Part shown: positions 52,288-62,763 of the stretch, piece after piece
Layout of the letters: each line of letters opens with the position of its first letter
How positions within the stretch are numbered: position 1 is the stretch's first letter
From: RHKX01 sp963823565
GTDB lineage: Bacteria > Actinomycetota > Thermoleophilia > Solirubrobacterales > 70-9
Assembly: GCA_963823565.1 (NCBI GenBank)
Contig: CAWGLR010000001.1
Location: 806,001-870,000 of the forward strand
Length of the DNA stretch: 64,000 bases
Direction: 5' to 3'
Translations under genes and position numbers: made by a program
Notes under the pieces: generated by a model
Databases searched by the model: none
Seen by the model: only the letters and a program-made list of their open reading frames with translations
Told to the model about the DNA's origin: nothing

Positions 52288-53481
<1,194 letters not shown>

Positions 53482-53551
53482 GTGGTCTCCTCCTTCCGAA
53501 GGCCGCCGCAGGCGGGCTCCTCCGCTCGCTGCTCGCTGCTCGCTGCCCGCT

Positions 53552-55114
53552 TCATCGCACGAGCTCCCGCGCCCGCAGGGCGAGCCAGAGCTCGATCCGG
53601 TCCTGCGCCTGGTTGAGGTCGCGGCCGGTCAGCTCCTCGATGCGGCGAATCCGGTAGCGCAGCGTGTGCCGGTGGCAGTAGAGGTCCCGAGCCGCCCGCT
53701 CCCACTGCCCGTTGCGCTCGATGAAGGCCTCGAGCGAGCGCAGCAGCTCGGGCCCGTACTCGCCCTCGCCGTCGGAGATCGGCGCGAGCAGGTTTTCGGC
53801 ATACGTACGAAGCGCGTCGTCGTCCTGGAGCGACAGCAGCAGCGTGAACGCGCCGAGGTCGCGGTAGGAGGCGACCTCGGGGGCGCCGCCGTTGGCCATT
53901 GCCGTGGCGGCGAGGGCGCAGCGGGACTCGTGGAAGGCGCGCCGCAGCGAGGCGACCGGGTTCGACCGCGACGCCGCCGCCCGGATCTCCCGGCCGCTGC
54001 CGTTGAGCGCGGCGAGCCCCTCGCGCGCGAGTTCGACGGGATCGCGCTCGTCGGGGTCGACGATCGCGCACAGCAGCGGCCGCCCCGCCGAGCCGTTGAC
54101 CGCGACGAGAGCCGGAACACCGGCCGCCCGCAGGGAGCCGCTGAGCCGCTCGGCGTCGTCGGGCGCCGCCTCGAGGTCGTAGAGGAGGACGGCGACGCGG
54201 CCGCCGATGCCGAACGGCGCCAGCCGGCTGCGGAGCTCCTCGGCGCCGAGCCCGCCGGCGAGCGCCTCGGCGAGGACGTCGCCGGCGAGCCGCCGCTCCG
54301 TCTCGCGCACCGCCCGCTCGCGCATCAGCTCGAGCGCGACGACCATCGCCGCCTGCCGTGAGATCAATCGCTCCAGGTCGCCCACGGAGCCGTCGCGGCG
54401 CGCCGCGACGAGCCAGTGACCGCGCGCACCGCCGCCGCCGACCGGCACCGGCACCGCGACGGCGCGGCCCGCCAGCGCTCCCTCCTCGGCCACGAACATC
54501 GCCTGGCGGCCGGCCTGCGAGCGCTCTCTGACCTCGGCCCGGATCGCCGCCGCGGCGGCCTGCGAGAGCCCGCGCTCCTGGGGATGGCGGGCGAGCTCGC
54601 GACCGCGGTCGTCGAGCAGCAGCGCCGCGCCGCCGATCGCCTCGGCGATCGCGCGCATGATCGCCCCGAGGCCGCGCTCGGCGAGGACCAACCCCTCGAG
54701 CAGTGCATGCACCGCGATGCCGCGCTCGAGGACCGAGTACTGCTCGTTGACCAGCTCTGTCGCCGCCTTCTCGGTCAGTGCGATGAACGGCATCTCGTAG
54801 GGGACCTCGAACAGCGGCAGATCCTGCGCCTCGGCCTCCTCGCGCAGCGCGGCGGGGAGCTGGGCGTGGTCGAAGCCGGTCCCGAACCCGAGGCCGGCCG
54901 CTTCCTTGGCCGCGAGCTGGCGGACGAACTTCCGCTGCCGCGCGTCGGTGGTCAGGTTGATCCCGGTCGTCAGCAGCAGCTCGCCTCCCGACAGGAACGG
55001 GGTCGGGTCCTCGAGCTCGGAGATGTGCACCCAGCGGATCCGGCGCTCGCCGGGACCGCCGGCGACCGCGAGCTCGAGGCCGAGCTCGCCCAGCAATCGG
55101 TCGAGGGTGAGCAC
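53552..55114 (-). CDS. PucR-family transcriptional regulator
   Basis: A 520-residue regulator with both PucR parts. The N-terminal purine-catabolism domain (GERRIRWVHISELEDPTPFL; SGGELLLTTGINL) covers about residues 1-120. A GAF-like/helical middle follows, and the C-terminal HTH (RAARDLYCHRHTLRYRIRRI) lies at about residues 475-505. Homologues activate catabolic operons in response to nitrogen compounds. It lies inside the GABA operon between the aminotransferase and alanine dehydrogenase genes, so it is probably the local regulator. The start GTG at 55114 has GGGAGG 8 nt upstream. Confidence 0.9.
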   Translation of the reverse strand: MLTLDRLLGELGLELAVAGGPGERRIRWVHISELEDPTPFLSGGELLLTTGINLTTDARQRKFVRQLAAKEAAGLGFGTGFDHAQLPAALREEAEAQDLPLFEVPYEMPFIALTEKAATELVNEQYSVLERGIAVHALLEGLVLAERGLGAIMRAIAEAIGGAALLLDDRGRELARHPQERGLSQAAAAAIRAEVRERSQAGRQAMFVAEEGALAGRAVAVPVPVGGGGARGHWLVAARRDGSVGDLERLISRQAAMVVALELMRERAVRETERRLAGDVLAEALAGGLGAEELRSRLAPFGIGGRVAVLLYDLEAAPDDAERLSGSLRAAGVPALVAVNGSAGRPLLCAIVDPDERDPVELAREGLAALNGSGREIRAAASRSNPVASLRRAFHESRCALAATAMANGGAPEVASYRDLGAFTLLLSLQDDDALRTYAENLLAPISDGEGEYGPELLRSLEAFIERNGQWERAARDLYCHRHTLRYRIRRIEELTGRDLNQAQDRIELWLALRARELVR

Positions 55115-55148
55115 GATCGTCGCCTCCCGCCGGACCCTCGGACCCGGC

Positions 55149-56555
55149 TCAGCGGGTCTCCGCCTGGACCTTCTCCCAAGCCTCCTCGAGGACGGGGCGC
55201 AGGACCGCCTCCATCTCCTCGAACTGCTCGGGACCGCAGATCAGCGGCGGCGCGAGCTGGATCACCGGGTCGCCGCGGTCGTCGGCGCGGCAGATCAGCC
55301 CGCGGCGGTAGAGCTCGCCGGAGAGGAACCCGCGCAGCAGCCACTCGGACTCCTCGTCGTCGAAGCCCTCCAGGGTGTCGCGGTCCTTGACCAGCTCGAT
55401 GGCGTGGAAGTAGCCCGCGCCGCGCACGTCGCCGACGATCGGGATGTCCCGCAGGTCCTCGAGCATCTGCCGGAACGCGCCCTCGTGCTCGCGAACGTGG
55501 CCGCAGAGGTCCTCCTCGGCGAAGACGTCGAGGTTGCGCAGGGCCACCGCCGCGGCGACGGGATGGCCGCCGAACGTCGAGCCGTGGGCGAACGACGCGG
55601 TGCCGGTCGCGAACGGCTCGAACACCTCGTCGGTGCAGATCATCGCGCCCATCGGGACGTAGGCGCCGGTCAGCGCCTTCGCGGTCGTGATGATGTCCGG
55701 CTGGAACTCGTAGCGCTGCGCCCCGAAGTAGTGGCCGAGGCGGCCCCAGGAGCAGATGACCTCGTCGGAGATCAGCAGGACGCCGAACTCGTCGCAGATC
55801 TCGCGCACGCGCTGGAAGTAACCCTCCTGCGGCGGGATGCAGCCGCCGGCGTTCTGCAGCGGCTCGAGGATCACCGCGGCGACCGTCTCCGGCCCCTCGA
55901 ACTCGATCCGGTCGCGCAGCCGCTCGGCGGCCCAGAGATTGTCGCGGTCGGCGGGCCAGCGCAGGTGGTTGGTGTTCGGGGCGTGGGAGCCGCCGGGCAT
56001 AGACGGCTCGAACGGGACCTTCAGCGAGGTGATCCCGGTGGCGGTGAGGGCGCCCATCGTCGTGCCGTGGTAGGCGACCTCGCGGGAGATGATCTTGTGG
56101 CGCTGGCCGCGGCCGTGGGCGCGGTGCCAGTTGCGGGCGACCTTGATCGCCGCCTCGACCGCCTCCGAGCCCGAGTTGGTGAAGAAGACGCGATTGAGGT
56201 CGCCGGGGGTGAGCTCGGCGATCCGGCTCGCGAGCTCGATCGCGCGCGGGTGCGCGTAGCTCCAGTTCGTGTAGAAGTCGAGCTCCTTGACCTGCTCGGC
56301 CGCAGCTTCGCCGTACTCGGCCCGGCCGTGGCCGGCGTTGCAGCAGAAGAGCGCGCTGAGGCCGTCGAGGTAGCGGTTGCCGTGGTCGTCCCAGACATAG
56401 GGACCCTCGCCGCGGGCGATGATCGGGATCTCATGGTCGGCGTCGTAGCCCCCCATGCGGGAGAAGTGCAGCCAGAGGTTCCGGCGTGCCATCTCCTGGA
56501 GATCGTTCGTGGCGGAGCTGCTTGGGTGAACATCCTGCGGCGTGGGGATTGCCAT
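55149..56555 (-). CDS. Class III omega-aminotransferase (putrescine/GABA type)
   Basis: A 468-residue PLP enzyme. YVWDDHGNRYLDGLSALFCC is the N-terminal family block. FFTNSGSEAVEAAIKVARNW gives the phosphate-binding turn, and LLISDEVICSWGRLGHYFGA has the Asp that contacts the PLP nitrogen. ITTAKALTGAYVPMGAMICT holds the catalytic Lys, followed by THGSTFGGHPV-like AHGSTFGGHPVAAAVAL. It transfers an amino group from putrescine, GABA or a related amine, probably to pyruvate given the alanine dehydrogenase in the same operon. The ATG at 56555 has GAGAGGA about 7 nt upstream. Upstream frames are not supported. Confidence 0.92.
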   Translation of the reverse strand: MAIPTPQDVHPSSSATNDLQEMARRNLWLHFSRMGGYDADHEIPIIARGEGPYVWDDHGNRYLDGLSALFCCNAGHGRAEYGEAAAEQVKELDFYTNWSYAHPRAIELASRIAELTPGDLNRVFFTNSGSEAVEAAIKVARNWHRAHGRGQRHKIISREVAYHGTTMGALTATGITSLKVPFEPSMPGGSHAPNTNHLRWPADRDNLWAAERLRDRIEFEGPETVAAVILEPLQNAGGCIPPQEGYFQRVREICDEFGVLLISDEVICSWGRLGHYFGAQRYEFQPDIITTAKALTGAYVPMGAMICTDEVFEPFATGTASFAHGSTFGGHPVAAAVALRNLDVFAEEDLCGHVREHEGAFRQMLEDLRDIPIVGDVRGAGYFHAIELVKDRDTLEGFDDEESEWLLRGFLSGELYRRGLICRADDRGDPVIQLAPPLICGPEQFEEMEAVLRPVLEEAWEKVQAETR

Positions 56556-56582
56556 TGCGCGTCCTCTCTCTCCCTGATCGAT

Positions 56583-56641
56583 TCGAGTCGTCGCGACTCG
56601 ACGCTTTGAACAAAGGTAGACCTTCGGTTTGGCGCGGACAA
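56583..56641 (-). promoter_or_regulatory. Promoter and 19-nt operator-like palindrome of the GABA operon
   Basis: On the minus strand TTGTCC (complement of 56636-56641), 17 nt, and TACCTT (complement of 56613-56618) make a good promoter, with transcription starting near 56606. Immediately downstream is the perfect 19-nt palindrome TCGAGTCGTCGCGACTCGA (56583-56601). Half of it (CGACTCGACG, 56594-56603) recurs at 56727-56736 nearer the pot operon. A regulator such as the local PucR or another protein could bind both. Confidence 0.6.
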
Positions 56642-56800
56642 CTGAGATTTGGTTCAAGCCAGATCAGCCCACTTGTACGCGATGGACAACCACCAGGGCG
56701 AGGATTGGGACTTCCGGGTATTTCGCCGACTCGACGGATCGGCCATAGTTACGCGCACAGTGCGCCCCGCGGGCAGACCGGGGCGCGGCGAGGAGGAGAT

Positions 56801-57991
56801 TTGGAGCAGCGTCAGAACGGGGGCACGCCCAGCGTCAGCCTGCGCTCGGTGACGAAGCGGTTCGGCGACTTCACCGCGGTCGACAGGATCGACCTCGAGA
56901 TCGGCGACGGAGAGTTCTTCACCCTGCTCGGGCCCAGCGGCTGCGGGAAGACGACGACGCTGCGGATGATCGCCGGCTTCGAGGAGCCCGACGGCGGCGA
57001 CATCCTCATCGCCGGCAACGACGTCTCCGGCCTCCCCGCCCACAAGCGCCCGACCAACACCGTCTTCCAGAGCTACGCGCTCTTTCCCCATCTGACCGTC
57101 CGCGAGAACGTCGCCTACGGGCTCAAGCGCAAGGGCGCCGGCAAGGGCGAGATCGACAAGCGGGTCCGCGAGGAGCTCGAGCGGGTCGGCCTCTGGAACG
57201 AGGCCGGCCGCCGGCCCAACCAGCTCTCCGGCGGCCAGCAGCAGCGCGTCGCGCTCGCCCGCGCGGTGGTCAACCTGCCGAAGGTGCTGCTCCTCGACGA
57301 GCCGCTCGGCGCCCTCGACCTGAAGCTGCGCAAGAACCTCCAGATCGAGCTCAAGCGGATCCAGAAGGAGATCGGGATCAGCTTCGTCTACGTCACCCAC
57401 GACCAGGAGGAGGCGCTGACGATGTCGGACCGCATCGCGGTCATGAACAGCGGCGTCGTCGAGCAGGTCGCCGAGCCGGTCGAGGTCTACGAGCGGCCCG
57501 AAACCACCTTCGTCGCCGGGTTCATCGGCGTCTCCAACCTGATGCCGGGGACCGTCCGGGCGCTGCGCGACGGTCGCGCCGAGGTCGAACTCGAGGCCGG
57601 CGTCACGGTCGAGGCCGGGGCCAACGGGCTGGCGACCGGCGAGCGTTGCCACGCCGTCGTCCGCCCCGAGAAGCTGATGGTGCACCCGCTCAGCGAGGCC
57701 GCCGCCGGAGCAGGCCACGAGCAGAGCGTCCAGGGCGTCGTCACCAGCTCGATCTACCTCGGCACGGCGACGCAGCTCGTCGTCGAGCTGCGCGGCGGCG
57801 CGCGGATGACCGTCCTCTGCCCCAACAGCGACGAGTCCGAGCGGCTCTCCCTGCCCGGCGGCGGCGCCGAGGTGAAGCTGTCGTGGACGCCCGAGCACAT
57901 CCACCTCGTCCGCGAGTCCGGCGCCGAGCCCGCGACCGCCGACCACGAGGCGCTCGCCCGCAACGCCGGCGCACCGACCGTCAAGTCTTGA
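56801..57991 (+). CDS. potA: Spermidine/putrescine ABC transporter ATPase
   Basis: A 396-residue ABC ATPase. Walker A is GPSGCGKTTTLRMIAG, with Q-loop VFQSYALFPHLTV, signature QLSGGQQQRVALARA, Walker B VLLLDEPLGALDLKLRK and H-loop YVTHDQEEALTM. A C-terminal TOBE-like regulatory domain (about residues 270-380) is typical of PotA/FbpC/CysA proteins. PotA is chosen because PotD, PotB and PotC genes follow. The start is TTG at 56801, with AGGAGGAG at 56791-56798. The upstream in-frame extension crosses the divergent aminotransferase promoter and is rejected. Confidence 0.93.
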   Translation: MEQRQNGGTPSVSLRSVTKRFGDFTAVDRIDLEIGDGEFFTLLGPSGCGKTTTLRMIAGFEEPDGGDILIAGNDVSGLPAHKRPTNTVFQSYALFPHLTVRENVAYGLKRKGAGKGEIDKRVREELERVGLWNEAGRRPNQLSGGQQQRVALARAVVNLPKVLLLDEPLGALDLKLRKNLQIELKRIQKEIGISFVYVTHDQEEALTMSDRIAVMNSGVVEQVAEPVEVYERPETTFVAGFIGVSNLMPGTVRALRDGRAEVELEAGVTVEAGANGLATGERCHAVVRPEKLMVHPLSEAAAGAGHEQSVQGVVTSSIYLGTATQLVVELRGGARMTVLCPNSDESERLSLPGGGAEVKLSWTPEHIHLVRESGAEPATADHEALARNAGAPTVKS

Positions 57992-58037
57992 GCACACCGA
58001 TCACCACCGCGACGAACGCCAAGGAGGCGAGACGACG

Positions 58038-59201
58038 ATGACAGACGGGGCAACCAGGACGATGCGGCCGATACTGGTCGCGTTCGGGGCACTGCTCGCA
58101 ACGCTTCTGCTGGCGGCGTGCGGCGGCGGCGACGGGGGGATCGAGGGCGACAGCGGCAGCGATGACATCACCGTCGCGAAGTCCGAGGGCAAGCCGAGCG
58201 GGGATCTGACGATCTCCAACTGGCCCTTCTACATCGACAACCAGACCGTGCCCGACTTCGAGAAGGCGACCGGCGTCTCGGTCGACTACATCGAGGACGT
58301 CAACGACAACTCGGAGTTCTTCGGCAAGGTCCAGCCGCTGCTCGACAAGGGCGAGTCGGGAGGCCGCTCGATCATGGTCGTGACCGACTGGATGGCCAAG
58401 AAGATGCACGATCTCGGCTACCTCCAGGACTTCGACGAACAGGCCGTCGCCCCGGCGAAGGCCCACCTCGTCGACAGCCTCGCGAGCCCGTCTATCGACC
58501 CGGACCGCAGCTACAGCCTGCCGTGGCAGTCGGGCATGACGGGCCTCGTGGTCAACACCGCCGAGGCGCCCGACGTGAAGTCGATCAACGACCTGTTCGA
58601 CCCCAAGTACAAGGGCAAGGTCGAGATGCTCACCGAGATGCGCGACACCGTCCCGCTGGTGATGAAGGCCGACGGGATCGACCCGGCCGATGCGACGAAG
58701 GAGGACTGGCTCGCGGCGATCGACAAGATCAAGGGCGCGGCCGAGTCCGGGCAGATCCGCCGCTTCACCGGCAACAACTACACCGGCGACCTCGCCAACG
58801 GCGACGCCATCGCGGTGATCGGCTGGTCCGGTGACGCCGTCCAGCTGCAGGCCGACGATCCGGACATCGAGTTCGTGATGCCGACGGAGGGCTGCATGAT
58901 CTGGGCGGACAACATGGTCATCCCGGTCGGCGCGCCGAACCCGACGGCCGCCTACGCCTGGATGGACTACGTCTACAAGCCGGAGAACCAGGCCCAGATC
59001 GCGGACTACAACTACTACTTCACCCCCGTCAAGGGAGTGCAGGAGGTCCTCGAGAAGCAGGGCTCGCCCGCAGCGAAGAGCGAGCTCGTGTTCCCGACCG
59101 ACGAGTTCACGGCCAACTGCTCGACCCAGGTCGACCCGCCCGGCAGCGCCGAGGACGTGGCCGACGTCGAGCAGGCCTTCCAGGCCGTGGTCACCGGCTG
59201 A
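58038..59201 (+). CDS. potD: Spermidine/putrescine-binding lipoprotein
   Basis: A 387-residue periplasm-side binding protein anchored as a lipoprotein. The lipobox is LLAAC with Cys28, followed by a Gly/Asp linker. The mature domain has ISNWPFYIDN, FEKATGVSVDYIEDVNDNSE, IMVVTDWMAKKMHDLGY and LPWQSGMTGLVVNT, the PotD/PotF pattern with acidic and aromatic residues that hold polyamines. It delivers substrate to PotB/PotC. The ATG at 58038 has GGAGGCGA upstream, 46 nt after potA. Confidence 0.93.
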   Translation: MTDGATRTMRPILVAFGALLATLLLAACGGGDGGIEGDSGSDDITVAKSEGKPSGDLTISNWPFYIDNQTVPDFEKATGVSVDYIEDVNDNSEFFGKVQPLLDKGESGGRSIMVVTDWMAKKMHDLGYLQDFDEQAVAPAKAHLVDSLASPSIDPDRSYSLPWQSGMTGLVVNTAEAPDVKSINDLFDPKYKGKVEMLTEMRDTVPLVMKADGIDPADATKEDWLAAIDKIKGAAESGQIRRFTGNNYTGDLANGDAIAVIGWSGDAVQLQADDPDIEFVMPTEGCMIWADNMVIPVGAPNPTAAYAWMDYVYKPENQAQIADYNYYFTPVKGVQEVLEKQGSPAAKSELVFPTDEFTANCSTQVDPPGSAEDVADVEQAFQAVVTG

Positions 59202-59219
59202 TCGAAGGGGCGGGCGACG

Positions 59220-60125
59220 ATGGAGGCAGCAACGGCGCAGCGGGATCCCCGCCGCCCCGGCGCGCTCCGTCGTCGCCTGATCCCCTACGGCCTGCTCGGC
59301 CCAGGGCTGATCTGGCTGATCCTCTTCTTCGCGATCCCCATGTACTTCATGGCGCGACTCGCGCTGGAGTCGGGGACGCTGGAGACCGGGTTCAAGTTCA
59401 CCTGGGAGTGGAGCAACTTCTCCGACGCGATCTCGCGCTACGACCAGCAGTTCCTGCGCTCGTTCATCTACGCGGGGATCTCGACGCTGATCGCGCTCGT
59501 CATCGCCTATCCGCTGGCCTACGCGATCGCCTTCCGCGGCGGCCGCTGGAAGAACGTCCTCCTGTTCGCGGTCGTCGCGCCGTTCTTCACCACGTACCTG
59601 ATCCGGACGATCGCCTGGACGACGATCCTCAGCGACGACGGGCTCGTCGTCGACACGCTCAAGACCGTCGGCATCCTCGGCGACGACGGGAGGCTGCTGG
59701 CGACGCCGACGGCGGTGGTCGCGGGCATCACCTACAACTTCCTGCCGTTCATGGTCCTGCCGCTGTACGCGTCGCTGGAGCGACTCGACCCGCGGCTCAT
59801 CGAGGCTGCCAAGGACCTCTACTCGTCCTCGCGGCAGGCGTTCCTGCGGGTGACGCTGCCGCTCTCGGCGCCCGGGATCGTCGCCGGCACCCTGCTGACC
59901 TTCATCCCGGCGGCGGGCGACTACATCAACGCGATCTTCCTCGGCTCGACCAACCAGTCGATGGTCGGCAACGCGATCCAGTCGCTCTACCTGAACCTGC
60001 GCGACTACCCGACGGCCGCGGCGCTCTCCTTCATGCTGATGGCGGTGATCATGGCGATCGTCGTGATCTACATCCGCTTCGCCGGCTCCGAGGCGCTGAT
60101 GGGCGACGAGGAGGAGGTGAGCTGA
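59220..60125 (+). CDS. potB: Spermidine/putrescine ABC permease, PotB type
   Basis: A 301-residue permease with about six helices, the first at LLGPGLIWLILFFAIPMYFM. The cytoplasmic EAA loop is at EAAKDLYSSSRQAFLRVTLP, which couples to PotA. The N-terminal region (RRPGALRRRLIPYGLLG) is positively charged. It forms the membrane channel with PotC. The gene lies 18 nt after potD and 1 nt before potC. Confidence 0.93.
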   Translation: MEAATAQRDPRRPGALRRRLIPYGLLGPGLIWLILFFAIPMYFMARLALESGTLETGFKFTWEWSNFSDAISRYDQQFLRSFIYAGISTLIALVIAYPLAYAIAFRGGRWKNVLLFAVVAPFFTTYLIRTIAWTTILSDDGLVVDTLKTVGILGDDGRLLATPTAVVAGITYNFLPFMVLPLYASLERLDPRLIEAAKDLYSSSRQAFLRVTLPLSAPGIVAGTLLTFIPAAGDYINAIFLGSTNQSMVGNAIQSLYLNLRDYPTAAALSFMLMAVIMAIVVIYIRFAGSEALMGDEEEVS

Positions 60126-60126
60126 C

Positions 60127-61065
60127 GTGGAGGCGGCGACCGCGACCGAGCCCCCCACCCGCCGGCGCCCCGGCCTGCCCGCCCGCGCCTCGAAGTGGCT
60201 CCGCTACAACGGCGTCAACATCTGGGCGGCGCTGGCGATCATCTACCTGCTGCTGCCGATCGCGCTGATCGCGGTCTTCTCGTTCAACGACCCCGAGGGC
60301 AAGTTCAACTACACGTGGCGCGCGTTCACGCTCGACCACTGGACGAACATCTTCGGGATCCCCGACCTCACCGACGCGCTGATCACGAGCCTCGAGCTGG
60401 CGGCCCTGACCACGATCATCGCGACGATCCTCGGCACGATGATCGCGCTGGCGCTCGTCCGCCACAGCTTCCACGGGAGGCACGTGGCGAACTTCCTGAT
60501 CGTGATCCCGATGGCGACCCCGGAGGTCGTGATCGGCGCATCGCTGCTCTCGATGTTCCTGATCTACGGCGCCTCGCTGGGATTCGGGACGCTGCTGATC
60601 GCCCACGTCATGTTCTCGATCAGCTTCGTCGTCATCGTCGTCCGCTCGCGGCTGATCGGCTTCGACCGCAGCCTCGAGGAGGCCGCCCGCGACCTCGGCG
60701 CCGCACCGCTGACGACGTTCCGGACCATCACCCTGCCGCTCTTGATGCCGGGACTGGTCGGCGCCGCGCTGCTCGCCTTCGCGCTCTCGATCGACGACTT
60801 CGTCATCTCCAACTTCAACTCGGGGACGACGGTCACCTTCCCGCTCTGGGTCTTCGGCGCCGCCCAACGCGGCATCCCGCCCGAGGTCTACTCGATCGCG
60901 ACCCTCCTCTTCGCGGTCACGGTCGTGGCGATGATCTTCGTCACCTGGCAACAGCGGCGGGCCGAGCAGCTCGCCGCGATCCGCGACGACGAGGAGGCCG
61001 AGACCGGCCTCGCCGCGCTCGCCTCCGGCCAGGACCGGGCCGGGCGCGCCGGCACGGCCTCGTGA
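60127..61065 (+). CDS. potC: Spermidine/putrescine ABC permease, PotC type
   Basis: A 312-residue permease with six helices. The first is IWAALAIIYLLLPIALIAVF, followed by the PotC-like FSFNDPEGKFNYTWRAFTLD. The EAA loop is EEAARDLGAAPLTTFRTITL. A long charged C-terminal tail (QQRRAEQLAAIRDDEEAETG) follows the last helix. The start GTG at 60127 is 1 nt after the potB stop, so re-initiation is likely. It overlaps the aldehyde dehydrogenase start by 4 nt. Confidence 0.93.
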   Translation: MEAATATEPPTRRRPGLPARASKWLRYNGVNIWAALAIIYLLLPIALIAVFSFNDPEGKFNYTWRAFTLDHWTNIFGIPDLTDALITSLELAALTTIIATILGTMIALALVRHSFHGRHVANFLIVIPMATPEVVIGASLLSMFLIYGASLGFGTLLIAHVMFSISFVVIVVRSRLIGFDRSLEEAARDLGAAPLTTFRTITLPLLMPGLVGAALLAFALSIDDFVISNFNSGTTVTFPLWVFGAAQRGIPPEVYSIATLLFAVTVVAMIFVTWQQRRAEQLAAIRDDEEAETGLAALASGQDRAGRAGTAS

Positions 61066-62564
61066 GCGAGGCCCACCTGCTGATCGGAGGCGAGGCCGTG
61101 CCCGGGGAGGGCGCGTCCGTCGCCGTCGAGAACCCGTACACGACCGAGACGATCGCCTCGGTGCCCTCGGCGTCCGCCGAGCAGGTCGACGCCGCGGTCG
61201 CGGCCGCGCGCTCGGCCTTCGCCGGCTGGTCGACCACCCCCGCCGGCGAGCGGGCGGAGGCGCTGCACGAGATCGCGCGCAGGTTCCGCGCCGAGGGTGA
61301 GGAGCTGGCCCGGACGATGACCCTCGAGGGCGGCAAGCCGCTGGTCGAGAACCGCGACGAGATCGAGTGGTGCGCGGCCGCGTTCGACTACTACGCCGAG
61401 ATCGGGCGCGACAGCGCCGGGCGGGTGATCCCGCCGATCGAGTCCTCCCAGCTCGCCCTCGTGGTCAAGGACCCGCTCGGGGTCGTCGGCTGCATCGTCC
61501 CGTGGAACTACCCCCTGTTGCTGCTCTGCTGGAAGGTCGCCCCCGCCCTGGCGGCGGGGAACGCCGTCGTCTGCAAGCCCTCGGAGCTGACGCCGCTCTC
61601 GACCCTCCAGCTCGCGACGTGCTTCGGCCACCTGCCGGCGGGCGTCGTCAACCTGCTCGCCGGCGCCGGCGACGTCGGCGCCGCGATCAGCGGGCACGAG
61701 GACGTCGACTGCGTCGCCTTCACCGGCTCGGTGGCGACCGGCAAGCGGGTAGCGGCCGCCTGCGCGGAGCGCCTGGCGCGGGTCAACCTCGAGATGGGCG
61801 GCAAGGACCCGTTCATCGTCTGCGCCGACGTCGCATCCGAGATCGAGATCGCCGCCCGCGGCGGCGCCTGGGCGGCGTTCCTCAACGCCGGCCAGGTCTG
61901 CACGTCGGCCGAGCGCTTCTACGTGATGAAGGACGTCTACGACGACTACGTCTCCGCCTTCGTCTCCCACACCGAGAGCCTCGTCCTCGGGGACCCGATG
62001 GAGGCCGCGACCGACATCGGCCCGATGGTCTCGGCGCCGCAGCGGCAGAAGGTCGTCGAGCAGGTCGAGGCGGCGGTCGCCGAAGGTGCCGAGGTTCTGA
62101 TCGGCGGCGGCTCCGGCGGCGAGGAGCGCGGCCACTTCTATGCCCCCGCCGTCGTCACCGGCGCCCCCGCGGAGACCGACCTGCTGCGCGAGGAGACCTT
62201 CGGGCCGGTCGCGCCGATCGTCCCGGTCGCCGACCTCGACGAGGCGATCGCCCTTGCCAACGGGACCCGGTTCGGCCTCGGCGCCAACGTCTATACCCGC
62301 GACCTCAAGGGCGCGGTCCGCTGCATGCGCGAGCTCCGCGCCGGCACCGTCTGGATCAACGACCCGCTCACCGACAACGACGCCGGCCCCTTCGGCGGCT
62401 TCAAGCAGTCCGGCATCGGCCGCGAGCTCGGCCGCGAGGGGCTCGAGGCCTTCCAGGAGACCAAGCACGTCCACATGGAGACCGAGATCGAGCGCAAGGA
62501 GTGGTGGTACCCCTACTCCGAGTACGCAGCGGGGAGCGACCCGGCGGACGGCCACGGGGCCTAG
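61062..62564 (+). CDS. Aldehyde dehydrogenase, aminobutyraldehyde/betaine-aldehyde type
   Basis: A 500-residue ALDH. IVPWNYPLLLLCWKVAPALA and FTGSVATGKRVAAACAER are cofactor and fold segments. The catalytic Glu is in NLEMGGKDPFIV and Cys in NAGQVCTSAERFY. The C-terminal FGGFKQSGIGRELGREGLEA and KEWWYPY tail resemble enzymes acting on amino-aldehydes. Placement as the last gene of the pot operon, with a 4-nt overlap (GTGA) with potC, suggests oxidation of 4-aminobutanal from putrescine to GABA. The related enzyme at 50911-52281 would then act on succinate semialdehyde. Confidence 0.88.
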   Translation: MSEAHLLIGGEAVPGEGASVAVENPYTTETIASVPSASAEQVDAAVAAARSAFAGWSTTPAGERAEALHEIARRFRAEGEELARTMTLEGGKPLVENRDEIEWCAAAFDYYAEIGRDSAGRVIPPIESSQLALVVKDPLGVVGCIVPWNYPLLLLCWKVAPALAAGNAVVCKPSELTPLSTLQLATCFGHLPAGVVNLLAGAGDVGAAISGHEDVDCVAFTGSVATGKRVAAACAERLARVNLEMGGKDPFIVCADVASEIEIAARGGAWAAFLNAGQVCTSAERFYVMKDVYDDYVSAFVSHTESLVLGDPMEAATDIGPMVSAPQRQKVVEQVEAAVAEGAEVLIGGGSGGEERGHFYAPAVVTGAPAETDLLREETFGPVAPIVPVADLDEAIALANGTRFGLGANVYTRDLKGAVRCMRELRAGTVWINDPLTDNDAGPFGGFKQSGIGRELGREGLEAFQETKHVHMETEIERKEWWYPYSEYAAGSDPADGHGA

Positions 62565-62696
62565 GGCCGGGGCCTGTGGGGCGGGCGGCAAGCGGCTCGC
62601 CCTACGACGCTGCCTGCGGCGGCCGGGGCGGGCGATCCCCTTGCCGTCCGCCCCTTCCGGTCGTTAGAGCAATTCGAAGAACTTTCCGAAATCCCG

Positions 62697-62723
62697 TGTC
62701 GATTTCGCCGCTCCTCGTTCGAC
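62697..62723 (+). promoter_or_regulatory. ECF42-like promoter of the DGPF gene
   Basis: TGTCGA (62697-62702), a 17-nt spacer and CGAC (62720-62723) match the target promoter I recall for ECF42 sigma factors (TGTCGA at -35, CGA/C at -10). It lies 40 nt before the ATG of the DGPF protein, and an ECF42-like sigma gene follows. The same bases form the inverted repeat GTGTCGA/TCGACAC, so a repressor site is an alternative reading. Confidence 0.6.
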
Positions 62724-62763
62724 ACATGGGTAGAAACCACCCCAACCACACGAGGAGGCAGCA

